Part shown: piece by piece, positions 44,916-57,256 of the stretch
Layout: each line of letters starts with the position of its first letter
How positions within the stretch are numbered: position 1 is the first letter of the stretch
DNA from: Trichoderma breve
Lineage: Eukaryota; Ascomycota; Sordariomycetes; Hypocreales; Hypocreaceae
Assembly: GCF_028502605.1 (NCBI RefSeq)
Contig: NW_026611594.1
Span: forward strand, 451,501-515,500
Reading direction: 5' to 3'
DNA length: 64,000 nt
Program-made: the position numbers and the translations under genes
The notes under the pieces: model-generated
What the model was told of the DNA's origin: nothing
Database searches by the model: none
The model's input: only the letters and a program-made list of their open reading frames with translations

Positions 44916-46976
44916 CTGGCTGCTGCTACTACTTTATGACGAATCCGCGAATGAAATAATGAATGAGAAGCCTCGGAGTAGCCTCCCAGCGGAACCTACC
45001 AGACTCCGTTGAGCATGGGAAGAAGTAAGGGCGAAAGTCTCTTTAATGAGGGATCCAGATGATTCAAACGACGATGATACCACAGGGGATCGTCCAGCGG
45101 AGCATGTTATTATATATATGTGGACGGGGCTTAGATGGGAGTGAGCCGTGTTACGTTTTCTCGTTGGGCGCAAGAGGTGTTGAAGGCCATTATGATTTGA
45201 AGCATACACTTGCAGATATATTTACGCACGCAGAGGTTATCCATTACGATGAGTGACCAGAGAGGGCTCTTTCATCCCGCTGTAGCTGTCCAGTAGTAAT
45301 GTCTTTGTCAAGGCTGGATATTGACCGTCTCTGGACTCTTTGAAGCAGTATTATCCGCATGCCTTAGTGCTCTAGTAGTTTCTTACCATCTCGTAATTGC
45401 TTTATACCCCTGATGGGTAGTGCGGTTTATACCCATTTGTGTACAGCTGCTCTTGACTCCTTCTCGGCCTCGGTGATTCCCACCCTCGGGGATCGCGGCC
45501 TTACCAGGATCAACAAAGGACATGATCCGGAGGAAAAGAGAGCAACACGATCAAGTGGACACGCAGGGCTGCTAAGCAAGGCATTGATGGAGGCGCTAAA
45601 GCTCCCCCGCGTCCACTAAGAGCGCCGAAGCCGCCGCCTCGAATCTGGCGCCTCCATTCGATGTAGCAAATGTCGCCGAGCTGGGCTTTGTCTCGAACAG
45701 GCAGACAGTGTCTCGGAACTCGAGGGTGCACAGGCAGCACTGGATTTGGTGGCCTCGCAGGACAAAGCCGGAAAGCAGGGAAGCAGCTGATATTACTGTA
45801 CCAGGACATGTTATCCTAGGTGACGTGAGAGCTCGCTGAGATGCCCATGTAAGGGTAGCACAGCAGTGCAGCTTATTGGTGCTTGCTGCACTACACTGCA
45901 CTAATTATCCCCGGAGGCGCTAATGGACGGCCTGGAGACGCCAACAAAGAATCCAATTGCTCAAAATGCAGCATTGCGCAGCCCCCAGATCAGCTTTTTT
46001 GCTTTTCCCCTTCATGTTCTTACTTTGATATCACCGGAGAAGAACAAAACTCTTTTCTTTGTTCTTACTTCCGGGGGGACGATTCTATCCGAGCCACCAT
46101 TTGATTACTCGATAAAAATAGAACGGAACATAACCTGTGTCTGGTATGTACTGCATTGGCGCTCTGCTGAATCCTGTTTGCCTCGAACTATCCGCACCCT
46201 GGCCCGAACATGAACATGAACATGCCATGCTGCCGCTCCCTCATCCCATCGTCATCGTCATCAGAGGCAAAGCTGTCTACCGTCAAATGTTTGCCTTGGA
46301 GCACAAAGCCCAAGTTGCCACACATAGACAAAGCCCGTGATGTGATTCACTGTGTCCTCTCAAAGCAACTCATTGCTGCACCGGCTGTTGCGCAACACAA
46401 CGCAGACGCTCGTTAGCGCTTGCACGGCTCTACAGGGCCCTTGTCACCGCAAACCACAGCACTACCTAAGCATCAGCTGGATGCTTCCCAGTTGACGCTC
46501 CCCGCTGTCCCCGCCCATGTCATCCATATCCATTTCTATGCCCCCCTCCTAATGCCCCAACTCTAAAATAGCAACCTAACGCTCTGATCTTTGATCCATC
46601 TCGAGTCCTGTCCTGCAAGCTCACTGGCACAGTCTCTCGACTCTTGCGACGCCCCTTAGACATCCCTGGAATTCGCATCGAATCACGGCTGCACTAGGCG
46701 CCTGGGCCATCCAATCACGCTCCATCCCCTTCGTCTTCGCTCCCCCACGAGTGCGATCCATAGCCATCCATCCGCAGCCCCGCGACGACGCTTTCGAATA
46801 GCCCCAACACCCTTTCGCTTCTCTGCGACACCGATTTACTCTATAACCCGTTTCCCATCAACCAACCTCCAACATCCCTCTCCCTCTCCGGCTCCGGAAG
46901 TCTCTTCCTCCTCCACAAACTGGCCGGTAACAAGCGTCGCAGTCTCTCCTCTCACGGAGGAAGTCTGCTAAATAGA
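44916..46976. other. Intergenic region between VPS2 and the PP2C gene
   Basis: About 2 kb with VPS2 3' flank at the left and the PP2C promoter and leader at the right. Frames of up to about 100 codons show no motif. From 46554 to 46976 no ATG occurs on the plus strand, consistent with a leader of up to about 420 nt. The leader is rich in CT and CCAT words. Confidence 0.55.
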
Positions 46977-48866
46977 ATGTTTGGCGGAGCCTCCAACAAC
47001 TCGTCGGGGGCCAAGTCTGAAAGCGATTCCAAGAGCGACGGCAAGTCGCCTTCTCCCGAGGCCAGCCCGACCGCGGCCTCTGCGCTCCCCATCAAGAACG
47101 CGGACCAGGCGGCCAGCGGCGAGAAGCGCAGCGGCAATGGCAGCCCCCCAACTCGACAGGATACCGGCGAGAAGAAGCGCAGGAGTAGTGGCGTCAGCAG
47201 CAAGGCCAGCAGCCTGCTAGCTTCGGCCAGGAACTCGCTCAACTTCTCCCAGGTTGGCCGCTCGGGATCCGACGCAGGCGCTCAGACGCCGCTCCAGAAG
47301 CTCGGGAAGCAGGACCCAGCTCTCGCCGTGCCCCAGGGCCAGCACAACAACTCGGCCGGTGACTCGGTCCCCGGACCAAAGTCCACCTTCCGCGTCGGCG
47401 TTTGGGAAGATAGGAACAAGAAATGCCGCCGTACGATGGAGGACACGCATGCCTTTCTGTACAACTTCCTGGACACGCCGGCTCCTGCGGTTGATGCATC
47501 TGCCGGAAAGGACAAGTCAAGTAAGGACGACAAAGAGGCTGCTCAGAAAGAGGTCTCAGAGTCGGACAATGGCTACTTTGCCATCTTTGACGGCCATGCC
47601 GGCACATTCGCTGCGGATTGGTGCGGCAAGAAGCTTCACATTATTCTAGAAGACATGATACGAAAACATCCTAACATGCCGATTCCCGAGCTCCTGGACA
47701 TGACATTTACATCCGTCGACGCCCAGCTCGAGAAGCTCCCTCTCAAGAACAGCGGCTGCACAGCTGCCATTGCCGTTCTTCGCTGGGAGGACCGCGTGCC
47801 CAGTGATCGATCCGTCACTGGCTCTCTGGCCATTGCCCCAGCCGCCGCAAACGTTGCTGCCGGCAAGGTATTGGCCAAGTCGCAAGAATCAGAAAAGGAA
47901 AAAGATGGGCCGTCAGAACAGTCGCCGGCCGTTCCTAGCGAGTCTATAACCGCCAAGCTCAGGGGAATGGCCAGTCGACAGCGTGTCTTGTACACGGCCA
48001 ACGTGGGAGATGCACGCATCATCCTGTGTCGAAACGGCAAGGCCCTGCGTTTATCCTACGATCACAAGGGCAGTGACGAAAACGAAGGAAAGCGAATTGC
48101 TAATGCCGGTGGTCTCATCCTCAACAACCGCGTCAACGGAGTCTTGGCTGTCACCAGAGCGCTTGGAGATACCTATATGAAGGATCTCGTGACTGGCCAC
48201 CCATACACCACGGAAACGGTCATACAGCATGACCTTGACGAGTTTATCATTATTGCTTGTGATGGGGTGAGTATTCTGGCAGGGATTATTGTCTGGGAAG
48301 ATGCGCTGACTTAGTGTGCATAGCTATGGGACGTATGTAGTGATCAAGAGGCTGTTGACCTCGTGCGAGAAGTTCACGATCCGGGTGAAGGCTCGAAACT
48401 ACTAGTCGACCACGCTCTCAACCGATTCAGTACGGACAACTTGTCGTGTATGATTGTGCGATTCGACAAGGAGGCTCTTGCACAGAGCCAAGCCACCCCA
48501 ACTCGCTCGGATACCGAAGCCGAATCGAACAACGGAACTGCGGCAAAGGTCAGCGAGGTGGACAAGATTATCTCGGACACCAAGCAGAAAATCGCCGAGG
48601 GCAAAACTCCAGCCGTGGGCGTGTCAGCTAGCAATAGCGGACGTGGATATGACGCTGTTCCCGCGCAGGAGGAGGGATTCGTTCCCACCAGCTTGAGTGA
48701 TGCATTGGTTGAAGAGCCTATTGCTATTGAGGAGGATGATAGCCCCGAGTTGGCTGCGACCGAAAACCCGGCTGAGGCTGCTGCTGCTGCTACTTCTGCT
48801 GCACAAGAGTCCACTTCAGCTGCACAAGAGTCAAAACCCGAATCAAAGGAGCCTACAGACGCCTAG
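46977..48866 (+). CDS. PTC1: PP2C-type protein phosphatase (Ptc1-like)
   Basis: Mg/Mn-dependent Ser/Thr phosphatase. Yeast Ptc1 dampens the HOG and cell-wall MAP kinase pathways. Exons 46977-48266 and 48324-48866 give 610 aa. Family motifs in order: [10 protein letters not shown] (151-160), [11 protein letters not shown] (200-210), [10 protein letters not shown] (259-268), [14 protein letters not shown] (341-354), [10 protein letters not shown] (370-379), [10 protein letters not shown] (389-398), [20 protein letters not shown] across the intron, and [11 protein letters not shown]. Metal ligands Asp205 and Gly206 of the DGH motif and the Asp of DGLWD are present. Compared with compact yeast Ptc1 it has a Ser-rich N-terminal extension of about 135 residues, an unstructured insert of about 65 residues between two core strands (271-335), and a 125-residue Glu/Ala-rich tail. 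Ptc1 identity rests on motif style; another PP2C paralogue is possible. Confidence 0.88.
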
Positions 48867-51299
48867 GATTCACACACCCCTGCTGTCCAGCCAGAGACCG
48901 TCTAGCAGTCCCGATTGAGCCTCTCGGACGAGCCTCCAACTGAATCAAGCAGGGGTGGAAGTAGTGGTAGCAATACGGCCCAGACCTACAGAGTACACGC
49001 GGGGAAGCAGGTGGTGGAGGAGTTCAGTCGACGGAACGGCAGAGCGACAGATTCTGGGGATTTGTATGGGTTCGAGCATTCATATACTACGAAAGAGAAA
49101 GACGAGACAAGATGAGACGGTGACGAGGCTGAGGTCTCATGGGCAGTGGGCATACGGTTGGACAAAGACTAAGACGGCCAGGCCAGGTGTTGTACGCTAC
49201 CTGTATCTGTATGTAAGAGATTGCGGATGTTGTTTGGGTTCTTTTTGCGGAATGCAAGACTATTGATATCGAGTATACTACTATATTGGTTTTGGCTGTT
49301 GTTGTTGGTGATTTTTGCTGTCATGTTTCTGCCTCGTGTTGATGGGTAGGCTTCTCTTCGCCTTGTAGATGCTTAAACTTAAAAACAGAGTTATCATTCA
49401 AGGGCAAGATACAATGGAGCATGTCTATGGAGTCGGGGAATTAGGAGGATGGACGACATACGGAGCGTGTCACTTGATACCAAATTACTACGGTAAAATA
49501 CTACTGTACTCTTCCTCCTTGCTTATAATGGTGGAGTAGGGGGCAGCAGGATATAAGACAGGTGCCCAGACATTGTCCCTTCCGCAGGATCCGGCCAAGA
49601 TGACTAAGAAAGAAGACAATGGTAGAGCACAGGAAGTGACAATAATCTCCTACCTTACCAACGCTTGCGCACGAAGCATCAACACAGCCCATCCATTGAC
49701 GAATTGCTTCTTCTTACCTACTCGTACTGGTCCGCAAGTCGCAAATTATGGTAGCTCAGACGAACCAATAAACGGCCACAGCACAAGCTGCACCAGCTAT
49801 CCGGAGACGCGGCCGGCCTCCACTAATGATGCTACTGCCAGTTATGGGTAACGATGGGGCTTGTGTGCAGAGTGCAGACAGCAGCTGCACGACGTGCGTT
49901 TCAGAAGCCCAGCCACAGGAACGGCACTTACGCGGGATCGAAAGCTGATTTAATGCTTGTCTTGACGTTGGACGAACGATGCGATCAATTTGGCTGCAGT
50001 AACAACAACAAGATGATCAGCACTCTCACCGTTCATACGGCATAACAGGCAAACAAACAAACAAAAACAGTCACAAGCCAACGGGCAAGCTTATCGCCAT
50101 CAACCAAAGACAAGAGACGCCGTGCCACTACCGCGCAACTATTGGACGGCTTTCTGTGCTAAGGGGGGGCCCGAGCTCATTTCAAAAATTAACGAAATGG
50201 GGATCCCCCCGGTTCGCGGTTGATGAAGAACAAAGTGCAGTGCCAATACGGAGCCCTCTCTGCCGTTGACTGGACCACGCCGGTTGGCTGAACCCCTGGT
50301 TTCCGGGATGGAGGAGCTTGCAGGGGTTCGTTGAATGGCCCAGCTAAACCCCCTTAAGCCAACTGGGACTCGAAAGACCTCGTAGCATCGTGGACGGGGA
50401 TTGCTAATGGGCAGGGAAGAGGAATGCCAGGCCGGCTGTTGAGATGCGCTGGCTTTTGTCGTGGGCCCCGCGTCTGGCAGGCTGGAACGCGTTTGCCTGC
50501 TATCATTCGGACTGCCATCCAATCCAATGGCGCGGTACAACTGACAATCTCTTTACTTGTCTGTCTTGTCTTTTGATGCTGCCTTGTCTGTGCTTCGTGT
50601 GGGTGGCACCAAGTTTGCATTGCCTTGTCTAGACCCCCTTGCACTCCATGTATCTGCGGCGCGGCGCTTAGCAACAAGTGGACTCTCAGGCACAGGCACA
50701 AGCACAGGCACATTCGATCTCGCGACCTGCAGCGCGGCCTCGTTTTTTTTCTCTGTTTTGCGCAAGCCAAGCAAGAGAGTGACAAGCGTTGCGTTGTGCC
50801 AGAGTTTGGAGTTCCGCGAAAAGCTCGATGTAATTCCGTTCCGGCCACCATTCCTTGCATCTCCCCCCATCCTGAACAGACAGGCCTCGATTTGCCCTAC
50901 CAGGACAGGACAGCTTTCCAAGGCACTCAAGCTCAAGGTTGTTTGCATTGCATACGATACGATACGCTTCCCCCACGTCGCGATTCGTTTCTCTCCATGC
51001 GCATCGCTGTCGCATCCTGCCCCTGAGTACGGTATTGGTGGTGGCACGCTCGCAAAGCCGACGCAGCGCGCTTGTTTGCCCTCGGGCGCACAGTCTTTCA
51101 TTCTCAGTCCTTCGTTACTTTTGATATTATTTTTTTTCGCTTCATTTTTTAAAAGAAGCAACTTTTTTTTGTCGCTCTTTATTCATCGCCTTTCCCCATC
51201 CGGCACTCTTTGAGATACCCTCTGGGTTGAGCTGGACTTGGCCGAGCTGGTTGGCGGAAGCGATCGAACCATAGATATCGGAGCCACATCCGAGCAAAC
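48867..51299. other. Intergenic region between the PP2C and ADF-H genes
   Basis: About 2.4 kb with no supported gene. The left part is G-rich on the plus strand (PP2C 3' flank, about 48950-49260). The right part is C/T-rich. No ATG occurs from about 51000 to 51299, suggesting a leader of about 300 nt for the next gene. A (CAAA)n run lies near 50047-50066 and an (AGGCAC)-like patch near 50690-50710. Confidence 0.55.
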
Positions 51300-54200
51300 A
51301 TGTCGCTAAACGGTTTAGACGATCCCAAGATTGTAGAGGCTCATGAGGCTGGCGTTGCTGAGCCTGGAGGATGGTATGCATGGTCCACTCCCCCAAATCT
51401 AAGTGCAGTGCTGTATAAGATTTCCATTTGCTGAGACCCGGCCTTTTGCTTTGTGTTATCGATAGGTTCCTGCTCAAGTATTCGAGTCGCGACGAGGTCG
51501 AGCTGCTGGAGAAGGGAAATGGGGGCATTGTCGAGATTCGAAATGCCATTGCCGGCTTTGAAGAAGAAAGCCCGTTGTATGGCTTTCTGCGGTACCGGAG
51601 GAGGAATGTCATTGTTAAATACCTACCCGAAGACTGCTCTCGGCTTATACAAGGTTAGTTTTCTTTTGTTGCTCATGCCCTTTGTTCCCATCTTTTGGAT
51701 CAGCGGTGATCTGCGTCGCAAATCATCATAAGATGCTAACTGTGGCCGACTACTAGCTCGAGTTGCTGTCCACTTCAACGCCGTCTGCGAACGATTTTCC
51801 CCGTACGATACGATATTCGAAATCTCGACAGCCGCCGAACTGAGAGACACGAAGCTCTCTGCAGCATGCTCTTTGCATGCGGCATCTGGGTCTACAGCAT
51901 CGTCCACCAGCTCGCGAAGACGACGCTTGGTGGAAATCGCCGAGGAGGAGGAAGAGGATCAACGATCTTCCAAGCGGCAGTCAGTGCTGGAATCAGACGA
52001 TGGCCGGCCGCGAACACCTGGCGGCCAATCTACGGCTGCGGATGAGGTCAAGCTCAACTCTGAGCTGGCATCTTCGCCTGAGCACAGCAAGTTTGCAGCT
52101 TCCACTACCTCTGAGGTCCCCAAGTTTCTGGGCATTCCCGACGCACCGCCTTCGCCTACCAGATCGGTTGACACGACCGATAGCTACAACTACTACCTCA
52201 CGAGCAAGCCAAAGGTGAAGCTCGCTGCCCGACCTGCGGCCGACGGTGCGGTAAGGCCGCAGGCGTCTGGAAACTTTAGACCCGTTTCATCTCTGCCGGC
52301 GGGATACAGGTTTGGAAAGGGCCAGAAGAAGGGAAAAGGAAAGGACGGAGATTCTGCGTCCTTGATCCATGAAGAGATCCCAGAGATGGAGCCACCTGCT
52401 GATACTACTACTACCCCGGCGGCGGCACCAGAGGACTCATTAGGAATCACTGGCGATGCCTCACGACCGACTACGAGCACGGGGCCAGCGGCTGATACAT
52501 TGTCTGTGTTGTCTGTGCCCGCGATGCCGACTAAGCCTACCATTACGCCCGAGAAGGCCAGGCTCATGAAGGCCATGAAGCTTAGGGAGAAGAAGAAGAA
52601 GCAGCAGGAACAGCAGAAGCAGAAGCAGAAGCAATCTGGAGTGGACGCACCAGGCCCCGAGGATGAGAAGAATACAATCACGGAAGGAACCGAATCTGCA
52701 GTGGATATACCAGGCCCCGAAGATAAGAATACAATCACGGATTTGGAGTACGCTGTGGATGCCGCTATTGAAAGCCATGATAATGATGATGATGATGGAC
52801 TGGACGGTGAAGAAGCAAACGCGCGAGAAGATGAGAAGTCAAACACGCTAGAAGATGAGGAGAAGCAAGGAGCTGAAGAAACAACGGTCTCCATCAGCCA
52901 AGCGGATTCGGGCGTGGTTTTGGATAGTCTCTCGTCGTCTGTGCAGATAGATGAAGTGTCTGAGGGAACTCTGACTTCGTCTGTGCAAATTGATCAAGTG
53001 TCCGAGGGAACTCGGTCAGAGTCGCCGGCAGTTACCTCTTCGGAACGCGACGAGGAGACAGCCGCATCTTCGCTTTCGGATTCCACCGACGAGACGGTTC
53101 ATGCTGCGAAGAATCCAGATGAAGTAGATGCTGTCACGTTGGAAGATCAAGAGGCTCAAAAGCCAGCCGCCCTCAGTGCATCGGAGGATGAGGGCCGAGT
53201 CGCAGAAGTTCATGCATCGGAATCGCTGTTGCCTGCAGCAATCATCGCTGCAGCTGCCGATTCTTCTTCTTCTGCTGCTGCCGATGCATCATCATCGTTG
53301 AAAGAAGATGAGTCGACGGCGACAATTCAGACCAGAGAGACTGAGACTGAGACTGGTGGCAGCTCTGCGGCAATGGGGTCCAATGAGGAGATTGCTGCCG
53401 GGGCTGCTAATAAGGGATCGGCCAAGGCCGAGACTGAAAAGGAGAAAAAAGGGATTGCAGTGCCAATTTCAAAGTTCTCGGCGAATATTCCGACGTCAAG
53501 GGCCCCACCGGCCGCCTCATTAAGTGGCATGGGATCTGGCGCAGGCGAGATTCCACCTGTACATGCACCTGCAGGACTTGGTGCGACCCCCGGCGATGTT
53601 GCGCAGGCAACGGAGACGGAGGACAAAGGGGAATTAGAGGCAGAAGTAGCTTCTCCACCATCCTCCATACCCATCCTCTCGACACAAACAACCGCCGCCA
53701 TGGAGGAGGAGGCGGATCTCCATCTCATGCAGACTAACCCGTCTGATGAGGCAATTCCAACTCCAACTCCTGCAGCTGCAGCGACGACGGCTAGCGACAA
53801 CACGACGGCTGCTCCCGACGAGCCAGAGCCACAGTCACGCTCCAAACGCGCGGCTGGTAACCTGACACCGATCCGCACCGATCTTGGCGACGACGATGAT
53901 AATGACGATGATGCTGCCCTCCTCGTCCAGGAGACCGAGACCCAGGCGACCGACCAAGACGACGCGCTGAAGGACACTGACAATAAGCCAATGGTGGCCA
54001 CCAAATCTCCGCTCACCCCTGTCTTCCCCAGCGCTCCCATTGCGAATGGGCCGCTAGGCGCCAGAGCTCCACAGACACAGGCGCACACCGTTCGAACAGT
54101 CTCTAATCCTGTCCGTGGCAACTTCATCGCTCCGACAGATGTAACGCAGTCCACGGCGCGTTCTCTGAGTTCGGGCGCAGCTTTCTTACACAAGGTCACG

Positions 54201-55584
54201 CAGCAGCAGTCGGCCAGCCTCGCCACCATGAAGCCCAACGTCGGGTCCAGCATCTCGCAGCGCATCAAGGCGCTCGAGAAGCTGTCGGCCACATCAGGTG
54301 ATCAGTCGCGGCCCGTCAGTCGAGAGCGGCCGTCGTCGACCTTTTTCGCGGTGCAGAAGCGGGACACGTCCAGGCCGCCGTCGGTCGTGGACAGGACGAA
54401 ATCCCTCAAGGGACGGGCCGCCTCGCCGACGCCGTCGCACCAGGACGATGCGCTGTTCGAGGGCAGAGTGCGGCTGCAGAGATCGGGATCCGTCGTCAGT
54501 CGGGTGTCCATGTTTGAGCCGCTGGCCTCTGCCTCGAGTCCGCCGTCGGGCCTGGCGCCCGGCACCCAGTCGCGAGGCCGGCCCGAGTCCGTCGCCATCA
54601 CCACCAAGATCATTCGAGACCCGAGCCTGCAGCAGTCGCTGTCTGGGTACGAGCTGCCACGGGACGCTTCTGATTACGGCTATCAGTCGCCGACAGACCA
54701 CCGCCATCGAGGCAACGACGACGGCTCATCAGAACGACGGTCCAGATCTCTCGAACGCGGCGGCGAGGACGACATGGGTAGGCGATCCTCGCTAAATGCG
54801 GTAAAGGGGTTCTTCAAGGACCCGCGAAAGACTGTCACTGTCTCGACTAACATGCGCCATGCCATAGTTTCTAGGACAACAACCCAGTCGCCTAGTACTG
54901 CCAGCCACCGCCTGTCCATGAGCAGTCGCCGCTCCATCACCTTTGACCGTGACATTTCCAGCGTGACTGAAGATTCATTCTCCGGCGACGACAAGTCCTC
55001 GGAGAAGAAGACTTCGCGCGCCGGGCGGTTTATGCGTAAGCTTTCCAGTTTCTCCAGTGGGATCAAGAGCAGCAAAACGAATAAAGCCCCCTCAGCAGAC
55101 GAAAGCAGGAATAATGCCAGCGTGAACCGTCAACAACAACAGCAGCCCTCAGCGGCTCCTCCCGCCGCCACCAGCGCTGGCGAGGCGTCCATCGTGTCGG
55201 ATTTGGGAGACGTCAACGTCCAGTTCCCCGACAGCCTGTTGTGGAAGCGACGCAACCTCGTCCTCGACTCAGCGGGTAATATCACCCTCAGTGCCCTGCC
55301 GGCGCAGAGCAGCCGAACAGCGGTGGGGACGAAAACGTATCACATGAGCTTGTTTAAACAGCCCGAGGTGCCGGACGTGGACGCGCAGGAGCTGCCAAAC
55401 AGCGTGGTCTTGAACTTTGTCGAGGGCACGGGCATCCAGCTGGCGTGCGAGGATAGGACCGGACAGATGAATGTGCTGCATGGTATGATTTGACTTGGCT
55501 CCTGTCATGTGTGGGAATTGTGCATGGCTAACTGATTTTTGATGGATAGTTTTACAAGCTGCTCATGCTAATCATAGCCGATGA
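51300..55584 (+). CDS. Large ADF-H (cofilin/coactosin-like) and PH-like domain protein
   Basis: Exons 51300-51373, 51466-51653, 51757-55482 and 55550-55584 (4023 nt, 1340 aa). Residues 1-130 fit an ADF-H fold of coactosin type (WFLLKYSSRDEVELLEKG, SPLYGFLRYRRRNVIVKYLP, FSPYDTIFEISTAAELRD), which suggests F-actin binding. About 1100 residues of low-complexity, acidic, Ser/Thr/Ala-rich sequence follow, with a Lys/Gln-rich charged helix near 325-340. The C-terminal 110 residues (GDVNVQFPDSLLWKRRNLVL, TKTYHMSLFKQPEVPDV, LPNSVVLNFVEG) look like a PH domain. The last exon (VLQAAHANHSR) completes its final helix; without splicing the frame ends in three other residues. Related Pezizomycotina proteins are often labelled only as cell-surface glycoproteins, but no signal peptide is visible here. 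A cortical actin/membrane linker is my inference. Confidence 0.72.
52636..53012 (+). repeat. Internal coding repeats in the ADF-H protein
   Basis: Two repeat pairs lie in the disordered middle. One is VDxPGPED..KNTIT, twice about 54 nt apart (52640-52684 and 52697-52740). The other is SSVQID[EQ]VSEGT, twice (52937-52972 and 52979-53014). DNA identity is high, so they look like recent in-frame duplications. Confidence 0.75.
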
Positions 55585-57256
55585 GTATCTTTTGTGTGAA
55601 GCGTCGACTTTCAACTAACAGAGGAGTGAGAGCACACTTGTATATGTGGCACTCACATCTCATACTCAATCAAAGAAAAAAAAGAAAAAGGCTTATAGAA
55701 GGCAGCATATACAGCGTATATGTATGCCCCTCCCTTGTTCCTCTACCCCTCCAAAAGGGACTCATCATGCTCTCCATGTCTGCACGATGTTGGATTATCG
55801 TCTCATGCACTTAGAACTAACCTTTCCCTTTATGTCCTACTATTCTCTTCTTTCCTCTCTCACTCTCACTCTCACTCCCTCTCATACACTCTCCTACAAT
55901 CTCTCCTTTTCGCCGAAACAAAACCACACATAGAAAGTTGGGACAAGGATTGAATCCAGGGAATGGAGAAAAGGGATATGTCCTTTTACAAACTCACCAA
56001 AAAATAACACTCTAGTTGGGAGAAAGTTCATCGCTAACATGGCGTCCAAAAGGACGGAAAAGAGGGGAAAACAGAAAAAGCATGTTTGGAAGAAAGATGT
56101 GATTTTATATATTTGTATATATATGCTGTATTTCCCCTTTTTTCCGTCCTTGCACTTTTTGTTTTTTTACCTGTCTTTCTTTTTTCTCATCTTTACACAC
56201 AGATACAGATACACCTCGACGAGCAAACATTTCTTCCCTTTATTGTTGTACTAGTCTTTTCTTATTCTTCTAGGAAGGATTCTTTTTTGTTTGTACTCTT
56301 ATTTCACATGATACCATGGCAAGCTAGAATATTCTTGCTTATTCTTATTCTTTATTTTTAGTGTTTATTTTTTCTCTCCTCTCGTACTTGTACTCACAGC
56401 GCTCCAATGCCCTACACTACAAATCAGCCTTTTCTCTTGTTGTCTTTTTTTACATCTAATTCCTTCCCTTTTTTGAGCTTTTTCTTTTTATATGTTTGTT
56501 TTAGGTGGTTCCCTTTATAGGTGGAAAAGCAGGGCTGAACGGTGGATGGACGGTTGAGGGTTTTGATAGGAAGAAAGAAGAAAAGAAAGAAGAAATAGTT
56601 TTTGAAAAAAAAGATGGGTGGCCATTTGAAGTTTCTTGAGTTTGGTGAGGAGAGTTGAGCTGTGATAAGGTGTGTTTTATAGATGATGGGTTGGTGGGAT
56701 GGAATGGGCGGGAGGGATGTTGTGGATGGAATTTAGATAGAATGAATAAATTTGTAAGTTTATAACTTGCGGCCCTGCATAAGGAAAATTAAAGGTGGAA
56801 GATGTTGTATGAGTTAGGGACTTAATAGCCTTGTATAAGCCAGTTCCATAAAAAAAAAAAGAAATTTTAATATAAGAAAGAGAAGATATTCATTACCATC
56901 ACTGATCACACATCGAGAAGTGACTCATCACCATCACTGAGAACAAAGAACAGCGACTCATCACCATCTCACAGAGTACGAGAAAGCAAAACAACAAACA
57001 CCAAATACACAATGCTAATTTTTCAATTCTTCTCATAGTCCTACCATATCCCTCAGAGGACCTAATTAAAAAAACAATCCAACAACAAAAGCCCGTACTT
57101 ATCAAACAAACTTGGTTTTTGTTTCCATGTTCCGGTAATAACTAGTAATAATATCCCTCCATTAACTTTTTTCTTTTTGAAATCCCCCACATAAATCAAC
57201 TCATATTCATCATGACGATATCCCATTCACATCACTCCCCTCCACGCATTCGCTCA
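55585..57256. other. Convergent 3' region between ADF-H gene and Zn2Cys6 gene
   Basis: AT-rich, about 1.7 kb, no supported gene. The plus strand is T/C-rich to about 56500, G-rich and C-poor from 56520 to 56800, then switches to a C/A-rich, G-poor composition from about 56880. A 14-bp word GACTCATCACCATC repeats at 56922 and 56955. It should contain both 3' UTRs. Confidence 0.55.
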
